Shown: one piece after another, positions 13,350-21,355 of the stretch
Numbering within the stretch: the stretch's first letter is position 1
How the letters are laid out: each line of letters starts with the position of its first letter
Source: Candidatus Faecousia excrementipullorum
GTDB lineage: Bacteria > Bacillota > Clostridia > Oscillospirales > Oscillospiraceae
NCBI GenBank assembly: GCA_018712825.1
Contig: DVGG01000016.1
Span: 1-43,337, forward strand
Length of the DNA stretch: 43,337 bases
Direction of reading: 5' to 3'
Made by a program: the position numbers and the translations under genes
Notes under the pieces: generated by a model
The model's database searches: none
Told to the model about the DNA's origin: nothing
What the model saw: the letters and a program-made list of their open reading frames with translations, nothing else

Positions 13350-15457
13350 TGGAAAACTATCTCTATACCCAAAACCGGGAGTTCAGCTGGCTTCGCTTCA
13401 ACCAGCGGGTGCTGGAAGAGGCGGCTGACCCCTCCCTGCCGCCTCTGGAGCGGCTGAAATTCGTATCCATCTTCTCCTCCAACTTAGACGAGTTTTTCAT
13501 GGTGCGCTCAGGCAGTCTCTTTGACATTGCAGCCATGGAGCCGAATCAGGTGGACAACAAAAGCGGCCTGACCCCCCAGCAGCAGCTGATGGGCATCTAC
13601 CAGATGACCGCCGCCCTTGTGGGTCAGAAAGAGCAGGTCTATGGGGAGGTCTGCCGGAGCCTGGAGGTGCAGGGAATCGCCGATGTGCCCTTCTCCGCCC
13701 TCTCCAAGCAGGAGGCAGACTACGCCCGGGGCGTCTTCCGGGACCAGATTCTCCCGGTGCTCTCCCCCCAGATCGTGGACAGCCGCCACCCCACCCCCCA
13801 TTTCGGAAACAAACAGCTGTATATTGCCTCCCTGGTAAAGAGCAAGCACGACAAGTCCTCCATGGCCTTTACCCCGGTGCCGGAGGTACTGCCCAAGGTG
13901 GTGATGCTTCCCGGCAGCACCCGGTTCATCCGCACGGAGAACCTGATTCTCCACTTCGCCTCCGCCCTCTACGGCAACTACACCCCGGTGGAGAGCTGCA
14001 TCTTTGCCGTGACCCGGAACGCCGATGTGCAGTTTGACTCAGATAAATTCGAGGACGCCGAGGAGGACTACCGGATTCACGTGAAGAAGCTGCTGAAAAA
14101 GCGCCGGAGCCTGGCGATTCTGCGGCTGGAGCTGAACGCCCCCGTGTCCCCCTCCTTCCGGAAGGAGCTTCTGAAATTCATCCCCGTGGAGGAGCACCAG
14201 ATTTACACCGATACCACCCCCTTGCAGATGGGCTACGTCTTCGGGCTTCTGAAGCTGCTGCCGGAGTCAGCCGCCCAGGCCCTGTCCTATCCGCCCCACA
14301 CCCCCCAGTGGCCGGAGGGTCTGAGCCGGGAAGCTTCCATGATTTCCCAGATTCTGCAAAAGGACCGGTGCCTGTTCTTCCCCTTCCACTGCGTGGACCC
14401 CTTTATCCGGCTTCTCAATGAAGCCGCCGACGACCCCCAGGTGGTGTCGGTGAAAATCACCATCTACCGGCTGGCCTCCTCCTCCAAAATCGTAAGAGCC
14501 CTGTGCCACGCCGCCGAAAAGGGCAAGGAAGTGGTGGTGCTCATGGAGCTGCGGGCCAGATTCGACGAGGAGAACAACATCGCCTGGTCGGAGATGCTGG
14601 AAGAGGCCGGGTGCAAGGTGATTTACGGCATGGAAAACTACAAATGCCACAGCAAAATTTGCCTGATTACCCGGCAAAAGAAGGGAAAATTCCAGTACAT
14701 CACCCAGATTGGCACGGGAAACTACAACGAAAAAACCAACGCCATGTATACGGATCTGAGCCTCATGACCGCCGACCCGGAAATCGGCGCCGATGCCACC
14801 GCCTTCTTCCAGAATATGCTGGTGGGAAATGTGGAGGGCAGCTACCGGCGGCTGCTGGTGGCTCCCAACGGCATCCGCCAGACCCTTTTCGCCCTCATCG
14901 ACCGGGAGATTGCCAAGGGTGACCGGGGCTATATCTGCATCAAGGTCAATTCCATCACCCACCGGGGAATGATCGACAAGCTGGCAGAGGCCTCCCGGGC
15001 GGGGGTGAAAGTCCAGCTCATCGTCCGGGGCATCTGCTGCATTCGCCCCGGAATCCAGGGCAACACCCAGAACATCACCGTCACCAGCATCGTGGGACGG
15101 TACCTGGAACACGCCCGGATTTACTGCTTCGGAAAAGGAGAGGAGCAGGTGTTTTACATCTCCTCCGCAGATCTCATGACCCGGAACCTGTGCCGCCGGG
15201 TGGAGATTGCCTGCCCGGTGACAGACCCGGCTATCCGCCGGGCTCTGGGGTATATTCTGCGCACCCAGCTCTCCGACACCGCCAAGGCAAGCCTGCTGCA
15301 GCCCGACGGCACCTACCTGCGGAAAAACGGCCAGCCTCCCATAGACAGCCAGGCGGTATTCTCCCAGACCCCCTTCCCTCCGGAAAAGCCTGTGGCTCCC
15401 GGGAAGCCCCTGGGGCTTCTGGGGCGGCTTCTCCGGCGGAAAACCGGCTCCTCTTGA
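13349..15457 (+). CDS. ppk1: Polyphosphate kinase 1
   Basis: A 702-residue PPK1 that makes polyphosphate from ATP. The N-domain (RELSWLRFNQRVLEEA-type start; here EFSWLRFNQRVLEEA, then SNLDEFFMVR), the middle domain and two phospholipase-D-like catalytic domains are complete. The phosphorylated histidine is H434 in YKCHSKICL. The second catalytic-site histidine of E. coli PPK (H454, in AHIGTGN) is replaced by Q453 in ITQIGTGNYNEKT. The C-terminal tail is proline-rich and poorly conserved. No separate RBS gap exists: the ATG overlaps the ppx stop, implying translational coupling. Confidence 0.96.
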   Translation: MENYLYTQNREFSWLRFNQRVLEEAADPSLPPLERLKFVSIFSSNLDEFFMVRSGSLFDIAAMEPNQVDNKSGLTPQQQLMGIYQMTAALVGQKEQVYGEVCRSLEVQGIADVPFSALSKQEADYARGVFRDQILPVLSPQIVDSRHPTPHFGNKQLYIASLVKSKHDKSSMAFTPVPEVLPKVVMLPGSTRFIRTENLILHFASALYGNYTPVESCIFAVTRNADVQFDSDKFEDAEEDYRIHVKKLLKKRRSLAILRLELNAPVSPSFRKELLKFIPVEEHQIYTDTTPLQMGYVFGLLKLLPESAAQALSYPPHTPQWPEGLSREASMISQILQKDRCLFFPFHCVDPFIRLLNEAADDPQVVSVKITIYRLASSSKIVRALCHAAEKGKEVVVLMELRARFDEENNIAWSEMLEEAGCKVIYGMENYKCHSKICLITRQKKGKFQYITQIGTGNYNEKTNAMYTDLSLMTADPEIGADATAFFQNMLVGNVEGSYRRLLVAPNGIRQTLFALIDREIAKGDRGYICIKVNSITHRGMIDKLAEASRAGVKVQLIVRGICCIRPGIQGNTQNITVTSIVGRYLEHARIYCFGKGEEQVFYISSADLMTRNLCRRVEIACPVTDPAIRRALGYILRTQLSDTAKASLLQPDGTYLRKNGQPPIDSQAVFSQTPFPPEKPVAPGKPLGLLGRLLRRKTGSS

Positions 15458-15482
15458 TTCTTTTTTCCCATTGGTGTATACT
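15454..15482 (+). promoter_or_regulatory. Promoter of the SDR gene
   Basis: -35 TTGATT (15454-15459, overlapping the ppk stop), 17-bp spacer, -10 TATACT (15477-15482). Confidence 0.75.
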
Positions 15483-15522
15483 CTTGGGGAAAAATCCCAG
15501 GGAAATGAAGTGAGTATATACC
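15473..15522 (+). promoter_or_regulatory. Dyad spanning the SDR leader
   Basis: GGTGTATACTC (15473-15483) and GAGTATATACC (15512-15522) form an 11-bp inverted repeat with one mismatch. The left arm covers the -10 element and the right arm ends one base before the start codon. It could be two operator half-sites. The RBS nearby (GAAGTGAG) is weak. Confidence 0.45.
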
Positions 15523-15523
15523 T

Positions 15524-16318
15524 ATGGAAAAGAAAATAGCCATTGTCACAGGGGGCAGCTCCGGCATCGGCCGGGCAACCGCCGCAGCCCTTGCCCGGGC
15601 AGGCTGCCTGGTTTATGAGTTCAGCCGCCGGGAGATTCCCCAGGAGGGGGTAAGGCACCTGGGGGTGGATGTGACCCGGGAGGATGCGGTGCAGGATGCC
15701 GTGAACCAGATTCTGTCCCAGCAGGGACGCATTGACATTGTGGTAAACTGCGCCGGCTTCGGCATCTCCGGCGCTGTGGAATTTACGGAGCCGGAGGCCG
15801 CCAAAAGTCAGTTTGACGTGAATTTCTTCGGCTGCGTCACCGTGAACCGGGCGGTGCTGCCCATTCTCCGCCGGCAGGGCGGGGGACGGATTCTGCTCAT
15901 CAGCTCTGTTGCCGCCTCCGCCCACATCCCCTTCCAGGCCTACTACTCCGCCTCCAAGGCGGCCCTGGAATCCTATGCCTGTGCCCTTGCCAACGAGGTG
16001 CGGCCCTTCCACATCGCCGTCACCGCCGTGGCCCTGGGGGACATTGCCACCGGCTTTACCCAGGCCCGGCAAAAATCCTTTGCAGGAGACGATGTATACG
16101 GCGGCAGAATCGGAAGAAGCGTTGCCGGTATGGAGCGGGACGAGGAAAAGGGAATGTCCCCGGAGTTTGTGGGCAGAGAAATTGCCAAAATCGCCATGAA
16201 GCCCAAGGGAAAGCCCCTTTGCACCGTGGGTTTCACCTACAAATTCCTCAATCTTCTGTGCAAATACCTTCCCTGCCGTCTGCGCAGCTTCATCGTCTAC
16301 CAGCTCTACGCCCGGTAA
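15524..16318 (+). CDS. Short-chain dehydrogenase/reductase (SDR)
   Basis: A 264-residue classical SDR. The NAD(P)-binding motif TGGSSGIGRATA (TGxxxGxG) is at about residues 9-20, the NCAGFG motif near 83-88, the catalytic Ser in ISSVAASA near 127 and the YxxxK motif in YYSASKAALESY near 142-146. The substrate is unknown; SDRs reduce or oxidise alcohols and ketones on sugars, lipids and cofactors. The C-terminal ~30 residues are hydrophobic and basic (FLNLLCKYLPCRLRSF), suggesting membrane association, as in some lipid-acting SDRs. It has its own promoter and is closed by a strong terminator, so it is monocistronic. Confidence 0.9.
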   Translation: MEKKIAIVTGGSSGIGRATAAALARAGCLVYEFSRREIPQEGVRHLGVDVTREDAVQDAVNQILSQQGRIDIVVNCAGFGISGAVEFTEPEAAKSQFDVNFFGCVTVNRAVLPILRRQGGGRILLISSVAASAHIPFQAYYSASKAALESYACALANEVRPFHIAVTAVALGDIATGFTQARQKSFAGDDVYGGRIGRSVAGMERDEEKGMSPEFVGREIAKIAMKPKGKPLCTVGFTYKFLNLLCKYLPCRLRSFIVYQLYAR

Positions 16319-16320
16319 AC

Positions 16321-16371
16321 AACACAGCCCACCCCTGTCCTTCTGGGGTACAGGTTTGGGCTGTGTTTTTT
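16321..16371 (+). terminator. Terminator after the SDR gene
   Basis: Stem AACACAGCCCA (16321-16331) / TGGGCTGTGTT (16357-16367) followed by TTTT. An inner CCCCTGT...ACAGG pairing extends the structure. Confidence 0.9.
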
Positions 16372-16372
16372 C

Positions 16373-16400
16373 TTTACTTTGGGGATTTCTGATGTATACT
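16373..16400 (+). promoter_or_regulatory. Promoter of the chromate-transporter pair
   Basis: -35 TTTACT (16373-16378), 16-bp spacer, -10 TATACT (16395-16400), right after the SDR terminator. Confidence 0.65.
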
Positions 16401-16426
16401 AAACCCAGAGAAAAGGAGGGGTATCT

Positions 16427-16996
16427 TTGAATAGAACAAGTAAAGGAAAGCTCCTGTGGCAGCTGTTTTCCTCCATGTTGTACCTCAGCGCCTTCACCTT
16501 CGGGGGAGGCTATGTGATCATTACTCTGATGAAAAACAAATTTGTGGACAAATACCACTGGCTGGAAGAGACGGAAATGCTGGATCTCACCGCCCTGGCC
16601 CAGTCCGCCCCGGGAGCCATTGCGGTAAACGCCTCTATTTTGGTAGGCTGGCGGCTGGCAGGCCTTGTGGGGATGCTTACCGCCGTGATTGCCACGGTGC
16701 TGCCGCCCCTTCTGGTGCTGTCGGTAATCTCCCTGTTCTACGCCGCCTTTGCCGCCAACCCCTATGTCAATCTGGTGCTGGCGGGGATGCAGGCGGGGGT
16801 GGCCGCGGTAATCTTTGACGTGGTGGCAAGCCTTGCCCGGGATATTTTCAAAACCGGGGATTGGCTCTACATTCTTCTGATGGTGCTGGCCTTCGCCGCT
16901 TCCTTCTATATCAATGTGGTATACATTATCCTGATTGCCGCCGCTGTGGGGATTGCCCAGGGGCTGATTCTGGGGAAGAAGGAGGGAAAGCTATGA
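16427..16996 (+). CDS. Chromate transporter, N-half type subunit
   Basis: A 189-residue integral membrane protein of the CHR (chromate ion transporter) superfamily, short-chain type. About five or six hydrophobic segments are visible. The family signature FTFGGGYVIITLM is at about residues 20-32 and the AQSAPGAIAVNASILVGWR block at about 58-76. Short-chain CHR proteins usually work as pairs in opposite membrane orientation; the partner gene overlaps by four bases (ATGA). The start is TTG at 16427 with AAGGAGG upstream. Biological substrate in gut anaerobes is uncertain; chromate or sulfate-like oxyanions are known for characterised members. Confidence 0.9.
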   Translation: MNRTSKGKLLWQLFSSMLYLSAFTFGGGYVIITLMKNKFVDKYHWLEETEMLDLTALAQSAPGAIAVNASILVGWRLAGLVGMLTAVIATVLPPLLVLSVISLFYAAFAANPYVNLVLAGMQAGVAAVIFDVVASLARDIFKTGDWLYILLMVLAFAASFYINVVYIILIAAAVGIAQGLILGKKEGKL

Positions 16997-17535
16997 TTTA
17001 CTTGCAGCTTTTCTTAAGCTTTCTGCAAATCGGCCTGTTTTCCATCGGCGGCGGCTATGCCGCCATGCCCCTGATTCAGGCCCAGGTGGTCACCGCCCAC
17101 AGCTGGCTCACCATGGAGGAGTTTTCCCACCTGGTGACCATCTCCCAGATGACCCCCGGCCCCATCGCCATCAACGGCGCCACCTTCGTGGGGATGCAGA
17201 TTGCAGGCTTCCCCGGAGCTTTGGCCGCCACATTGGGGTGTGTTGCCCCTTCCATCGTGCTGGTGTCGGTGCTGGCCTGGGTGTACTACCGGTACAAGAC
17301 CCTGTCTTTACTCCAGCGGGTGCTGGGGTGCCTGCGTCCTGCGGTGGTGGCCCTCATTGCCGCCGCCGGGGTATCCATTTTCCTGGAGGTGATGGGAAGC
17401 CCCTCCGCCCTCAATCCGGTGGGCATTGTTTTGACCCTGGCAGGCTTCGTGGCCCTGCGGAAGTGGAGGCTCAGCCCGGTGCTGGTGATGGTGCTTTGCG
17501 GCCTTTTGAACCTTGCCTGGGGACTGGCGGTATAA
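16993..17535 (+). CDS. Chromate transporter, C-half type subunit
   Basis: A 180-residue partner of the preceding short-chain CHR protein. It carries the matching signature FSIGGGYAAMPLI at about residues 16-28 and SQMTPGPIAINGATFVGMQ at about 52-70, with hydrophobic helices to the C-terminus. The start ATG at 16993 (GGAGGG upstream) overlaps the stop of the first half, so the two are translated together. A longer in-frame extension to 16861 lies inside the first gene and has no RBS. A terminator follows directly. Confidence 0.9.
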   Translation: MIYLQLFLSFLQIGLFSIGGGYAAMPLIQAQVVTAHSWLTMEEFSHLVTISQMTPGPIAINGATFVGMQIAGFPGALAATLGCVAPSIVLVSVLAWVYYRYKTLSLLQRVLGCLRPAVVALIAAAGVSIFLEVMGSPSALNPVGIVLTLAGFVALRKWRLSPVLVMVLCGLLNLAWGLAV

Positions 17536-17538
17536 AAT

Positions 17539-17570
17539 GCAAAAACCGCAGGTCAAGCCTGCGGTTTTGC
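17539..17570 (+). terminator. Terminator after the chromate-transporter pair
   Basis: GCAAAAACCGCAGG (17539-17552) pairs with CCTGCGGTTTTGC (17558-17570). It carries T-rich and A-rich flanks and may work in both directions. Confidence 0.85.
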
Positions 17571-17707
17571 ACAAAAAAGAAGAGAGGAAAATGAAAAAGA
17601 GGAAAACGAAATATTGAATCTTCGTAACTATATGGTACCCCATAGATTTTAAGAAAAAAAGGGGATAGTTTTTAAGTTTGTATTAAGTTCTGAATATGTG
17701 GATAAAA
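17571..17707. other. AT-rich gap with one DnaA-box match
   Basis: A 137-bp AT-rich stretch with no credible gene. It contains one perfect DnaA-box sequence, TGTGGATAA at 17697-17705, which also forms part of the T-run of the neighbouring terminator. No cluster of boxes is present, so an origin is not supported. Confidence 0.4.
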
Positions 17708-17734
17708 AAACCGCCCCGAGTATTCCCGGGACGG
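17708..17734 (-). terminator. Terminator after the HPr-like gene
   Basis: On the minus strand CCGTCCCG (17734-17727) pairs with CGGGGCGG (17718-17711), followed by a run of seven T. It starts about 17 bases past the HPr-like stop codon. Confidence 0.8.
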
Positions 17735-17751
17735 GCTACGAAGAGCCGAAG

Positions 17752-17988
17752 CTAATTGGGGAGGAAGGCTTGCAGCCGCTGCAAAAAGGCTTGCAGCTCC
17801 TCCTGGGAGCAATCCACCCATACCTTCTGGGGAAAGCGGTAGTCCAGGCTGAACATCCCCATAAAGTCTTTGCCGTCAATGCGTTGGGATTCATTTCCCA
17901 CGGTCACCTGAAAGGGGCAGGTGCAGGCAATGTTCACAAACTCCTGCACATCCTGCAGGGAATGAAGCTGGATGGTAAATTCTCTCAT
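17752..17988 (-). CDS. HPr-like protein lacking the active-site histidine
   Basis: A 78-residue HPr-fold protein. HPr is the small phosphocarrier of the PTS; its active loop is GxHARPA and its regulatory site is Ser46 in the K-S-x-M-G motif. Here the active loop is replaced by LHSLQDVQEF, so PTS phosphotransfer by His15 is not expected. The regulatory helix reads GKDFMGMFSLD, with Asp exactly where Ser46 should be, which could mimic a permanently phosphorylated state. The start ATG at 17988 has AGGAG seven bases upstream; a longer frame to 18066 would begin inside the promoter. It is monocistronic with its own promoter and terminator. Short HPr relatives are common in Clostridia and mostly uncharacterised. 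Confidence 0.82.
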   Translation of the reverse strand: MREFTIQLHSLQDVQEFVNIACTCPFQVTVGNESQRIDGKDFMGMFSLDYRFPQKVWVDCSQEELQAFLQRLQAFLPN

Positions 17989-18068
17989 ACGGCAACTCCT
18001 GTGCTGTACAAAACCTGTTTTTTGGTTTATAATAGGCTGGCTGCCTGGGGCACAGGCGACTGACATAA

Positions 18069-18096
18069 ATTATAGCAAATTTAATTTTATTCGCAA
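18069..18096 (-). promoter_or_regulatory. Promoter of the HPr-like gene
   Basis: On the minus strand: -35 TTGCGA (18096-18091), 16-bp spacer, extended -10 TGCTATAAT (TATAAT at 18074-18069). Confidence 0.75.
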
Positions 18097-18153
18097 TACA
18101 CAAATTTTACGATTTTACTAAATACTCTATTCATAAATTGGTGGTAATCACAA

Positions 18154-19440
18154 ATGACATTTGGCTTTTATACCTTGGGCTGCAAGGTGAATCAATACGA
18201 AACCCAGGCCATGGAGCAGCTGCTCCGGGAAATGGGCCACGAAATCCGCGCCTTCCAGGAGCCCTGCGACGGCTATATCATCAACACCTGCTCCGTCACC
18301 GCCGTGGCGGACCGGAAGAACCGAACCATCATCCGCCGCTGCCGCCGGGAGCACCCGCAGAGCATCATCGGCGTCTGCGGCTGCTACAGCCAGCACGAGG
18401 CCGGTGCCCTGGAGCCTCTGGGGGTGGACGTGGTGGGGGGCAGCAGCCAGCGGCAGGAATTTCTGGAGCAGATGATCCTGGCTCTGGAGAAGAAGCAGCC
18501 CCATCCGGTGCTGGACAACCCCATGGGCCGCCGGAGCTTTGAGGTGCTCCCCGCCGGAGGTCTGGAGGGCCGCACCCGGGCCATGGTGAAGGTGCAGGAC
18601 GGCTGCGTGAATTTCTGCACCTACTGCATCATTCCCTATACCAGAGGGCCGGTGCGCTCTGCCCCTTTGTCTTTGGCAGTGGAGCAGGCAAAGGAGCTTC
18701 AAGGCCAGGGCTACCGGGAATTGGTGATTACCGGCATTGAAATTGCCTCCTGGGGGGTGGATTTGCCGGGGAAGCCTCCGGTCACGGAGCTGATTGAAGG
18801 GATTTGCCGGGCGGTGCCGGAAATGCGGGTGCGGCTGGGCTCTCTGGAGCCCCGGATTGTGACGGAGGACTTCTGCCGTCGCCTTCAGGCCCTTCCCAAC
18901 CTGTGTCCCCAGTTCCACCTGTCCCTCCAATCCGGCTGCGACACGGTGCTCCAGCGGATGCATCGGAAGTACGATACCGCCCGGTATTTGCAGAGCGTAA
19001 ACCTGCTGAAAGCCCACTTCCCCGGCTGCGCCATCACCACGGATCTGATTGTGGCCTTCCCCGGAGAGACAGCGGCGGAATTTGCCCAAAGCCTTGCCTT
19101 CATTCAGGAATGTGGCTTCGCCGATATGCACATCTTCCCCTACTCCCGCCGCCCCGGCACCCCGGCGGACAAAATGCCCGGGCAGCTGCCCAACGCGGTC
19201 AAGGAGGAGCGGAGCCGGGAAGCCATCCAGGTGGCAGAGGAAATGTCCCTTGCTTACCGGAAGGCTATGGAAGGCACCGTGATGCCGGTGCTGTTTGAGG
19301 AAGCCGAGGGAGAATACTACACCGGCCACGCACCAAATTATGTAAAGTTCTACGTTCCGGGGGAGGATTTACACAACACCATCCGTCAGGTTCTCGTGGC
19401 AGCTCCCTACCGGGACGGGGTTCTGGGAGAGCTTTTGTAA
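18154..19440 (+). CDS. mtaB: tRNA (t6A37) methylthiotransferase MtaB
   Basis: A 428-residue radical-SAM methylthiotransferase that turns t6A into ms2t6A at position 37 of tRNAs reading ANN codons. The N-terminal MTTase domain supplies three cysteines for one [4Fe-4S] cluster (C10 in TLGCKVNQYE, C46 in NTCSVT, C77 in CGCYSQ). The radical-SAM cluster is C151-x3-C155-x2-C158 (GCVNFCTYCIIP). The YTLGCKVNQYET start and the single-copy length fit MtaB rather than MiaB. A C-terminal TRAM-like segment follows. The start ATG at 18154 has only a GGTGG-type RBS, so expression may be modest. Confidence 0.94.
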   Translation: MTFGFYTLGCKVNQYETQAMEQLLREMGHEIRAFQEPCDGYIINTCSVTAVADRKNRTIIRRCRREHPQSIIGVCGCYSQHEAGALEPLGVDVVGGSSQRQEFLEQMILALEKKQPHPVLDNPMGRRSFEVLPAGGLEGRTRAMVKVQDGCVNFCTYCIIPYTRGPVRSAPLSLAVEQAKELQGQGYRELVITGIEIASWGVDLPGKPPVTELIEGICRAVPEMRVRLGSLEPRIVTEDFCRRLQALPNLCPQFHLSLQSGCDTVLQRMHRKYDTARYLQSVNLLKAHFPGCAITTDLIVAFPGETAAEFAQSLAFIQECGFADMHIFPYSRRPGTPADKMPGQLPNAVKEERSREAIQVAEEMSLAYRKAMEGTVMPVLFEEAEGEYYTGHAPNYVKFYVPGEDLHNTIRQVLVAAPYRDGVLGELL

Positions 19441-19445
19441 GGCGT

Positions 19446-19498
19446 TTGCAAAAAATTTAATATTTTTGCAAGACAAAGGCGCTTTTCTGTGCTATACT
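19446..19498 (+). promoter_or_regulatory. Dyad and promoter ahead of the DUF3810-rsmG pair
   Basis: A perfect 9-bp inverted repeat (TTGCAAAAA 19446-19454 / TTTTTGCAA 19463-19471) lies just after mtaB. It may be a weak terminator or an operator. An extended -10 TGCTATACT (TATACT at 19493-19498) follows, with a possible -35 AAGACA 17 bases upstream. Confidence 0.5.
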
Positions 19499-19538
19499 AT
19501 AAACTGATATTCTATGTTCACTGAAGGAGGCGTTTCCT

Positions 19539-20618
19539 TTGAAATATTGGCGAGGTTACTTAGTGGCGCTGCTGCTGTTTCTGGGTGCCTGGGGACTGAA
19601 TCTGTTTGCATCCTCCCATCAGGCGCTGATGGATACCTTTTACCCCTATGTGACCCGTCTGCTGCTGGACTCTCTGGGTCAGTGGAGCGGCGGCGTGGAC
19701 TTCTGCCTGTGGCAGCTGCTGCTTCTGGCCTTTGTGGTAGCGGTGCTGGCAGCGGTGGTGCTGATGTTTATACTCCGGTGGAACCCCATTCAGGTGGCCG
19801 GCTGGGTGCTGGCGGTGGTGGCTCTCGTAAACCTGCTGAACACCGGCCTGTACGGTCTGAATCAGTACACCGGTTCCATCGCTGACGATTTGCGTCTGCC
19901 CAACGAGCCCTATGCGGTGACGGATCTGCAAACCGCCGTCACCTACTTCCGGGACAAGGCCAACGAGCTGTCCTCCGCCGGAAGCCAGGCTTCGGATTTT
20001 CAGGATTTGGCAGAGAAGGCCGCAGACGGCTTCTACGTCATGGTCTATGAGCGCTCCGCCTCGGTGCTGGCAGGCAGCCGGCAGCCGGTGAAGGAGCTGG
20101 GCTGGGCGGATTACTACACCGGCAAGGGGGTCACCGGCGTCACCGTGGGCCTGACCGGCGAGGCCGCCGTCAATCCCAATGTGCCCCAGGCTATGCTGCC
20201 CTTTGCCATCTGCCGGGAGATGGCCCACAGAATGTGCATCGTCACCCCGGAGAACTCCGCCTTTGCGGCATTTCTCACCTGCGAGGCCAACCCGGATGCC
20301 CGGTTCCGTTACGCCGGATTCCTGGCGGCCTATGACTACTGCCTCCGGGCTCTGGAGAGCTTCGGCACCAGCAGCGCCCAGCAGATTATCCAGCAGGTGA
20401 CCTCCGGTGCCAACACCCAGGTGACCCAGGATCTGGAGAGCTACCGCAGCTTCCTGAAGGAGGCTCCGGCGGAGGCGGACACGGTGTGCAACCTGCTGGT
20501 GAACTGGCACATTCAGTACGTGGTGCTGCCCAGCCAGGCAGAAGAGCCTCCCCTCTTTGACCCCACCGACGAAACCCAGGTGGATCTGAGCGGAATCCGT
20601 TCCGCTCCTGCCCAATGA
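19539..20618 (+). CDS. DUF3810-like membrane protein with a degenerate metalloprotease site
   Basis: A 359-residue protein with an N-terminal membrane helix (about 5-24), two more at about 55-80 and 84-105, then an extracytoplasmic domain. The order matches DUF3810 proteins, which usually carry an HExxH zinc motif followed by E-D-E-A-N-F. Here these read REMAH (226-230) and PENSAF (237-242), so the first His and the third-ligand Glu are missing; the rest (AAFLTCEANPDARFRYAG) keeps the family pattern. A non-catalytic role is inferred. The start is TTG at 19539 with AAGGAGG upstream. Its stop overlaps the rsmG start (ATGA), so the pair is co-translated. The function of DUF3810 is not established. 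Confidence 0.78.
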   Translation: MKYWRGYLVALLLFLGAWGLNLFASSHQALMDTFYPYVTRLLLDSLGQWSGGVDFCLWQLLLLAFVVAVLAAVVLMFILRWNPIQVAGWVLAVVALVNLLNTGLYGLNQYTGSIADDLRLPNEPYAVTDLQTAVTYFRDKANELSSAGSQASDFQDLAEKAADGFYVMVYERSASVLAGSRQPVKELGWADYYTGKGVTGVTVGLTGEAAVNPNVPQAMLPFAICREMAHRMCIVTPENSAFAAFLTCEANPDARFRYAGFLAAYDYCLRALESFGTSSAQQIIQQVTSGANTQVTQDLESYRSFLKEAPAEADTVCNLLVNWHIQYVVLPSQAEEPPLFDPTDETQVDLSGIRSAPAQ

Positions 20619-21310
20619 TGACAGAGGCCCTGGCAACAGGGCTCCAGGAGCTGGGCCTTGACCTGGAGGCACCGGTGCAGCAGCAGCTGTGCCGCTTCGC
20701 CCAGGCGGTTCTGGACCAGAACCAGGTGATGAACCTCACCGCCATCACAGACCCCGACCAGGTGGCAAGGCTTCACCTGGTGGACAGCCTGACGGTGCTG
20801 AAAACCATGGATCTGGCGGGAAAGCGGGTAATCGACGTGGGCTGCGGCGCCGGGTTTCCCGGCGTGCCCCTGAAAATCGCCTGCCCCCGGATGGAGCTGA
20901 CCCTGCTGGACTCCCTGGGAAAGCGGGTAAAATGGCTGCAATCCATTTTACCCCAGCTGGGTGTGGAGGCCCGGTGCGTGGCAGCCCGGGCAGAAGAAGC
21001 GGTAAGCACCTGCCGGGAGTCCTACGACATCGCCACCAGCCGTGCCGTGGCAAGGCTGAATATCCTGCTGGAGCTCACCGCTCCCTTTGTGAAGGTAGGC
21101 GGCTATGTGCTGGCCATGAAGGGCACCGCCGCCCGTGAGGAGCTGGCAGAGGCGAAAAACGCCGTAAGCCGCCTGGGATTGCAGGTGGAGAAAATTCAGG
21201 AGTTCCCCATGGGAGACACCTCCCACGGCGTCATCGTCCTGAAAAAGGTAAAACCCACCCCGCCCCAGTACCCCCGCCGCTACGCCAAAATCAAGCAAAG
21301 TCCCCTGTAA
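20615..21310 (+). CDS. rsmG: 16S rRNA (guanine-527 N7)-methyltransferase
   Basis: A 231-residue SAM-dependent methyltransferase that modifies G527 of 16S rRNA (RsmG/GidB). The SAM-binding motif IDVGCGAGFPGVPLKI is at about residues 71-86, with LLDSLGKRVKWL following and ATSRAVARL near 142-150. The length is normal. The ATG at 20615 overlaps the previous stop by four bases; a second ATG at 20618 is possible. In many Firmicutes rsmG follows mnmE-mnmG near the origin; here it sits behind a DUF3810 gene and is convergent with the yidC-jag operon, whose end is 354 bases away. Confidence 0.95.
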   Translation: MMTEALATGLQELGLDLEAPVQQQLCRFAQAVLDQNQVMNLTAITDPDQVARLHLVDSLTVLKTMDLAGKRVIDVGCGAGFPGVPLKIACPRMELTLLDSLGKRVKWLQSILPQLGVEARCVAARAEEAVSTCRESYDIATSRAVARLNILLELTAPFVKVGGYVLAMKGTAAREELAEAKNAVSRLGLQVEKIQEFPMGDTSHGVIVLKKVKPTPPQYPRRYAKIKQSPL

Positions 21311-21355
21311 CAAACCAACGCCCCTGTTGCAAAACAGAAGGCTGGATAGCGGACG

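Noticed and set aside
14267-16558. Long open frame on the minus strand opposite ppk and the SDR gene
   Set aside because: Antisense artefact; it spans two genes, a promoter and a terminator.
16427-17535. Frameshifted single chromate transporter gene
   Set aside because: Both halves have their own RBS and signature motif and overlap by ATGA, as in normal short-chain CHR pairs.
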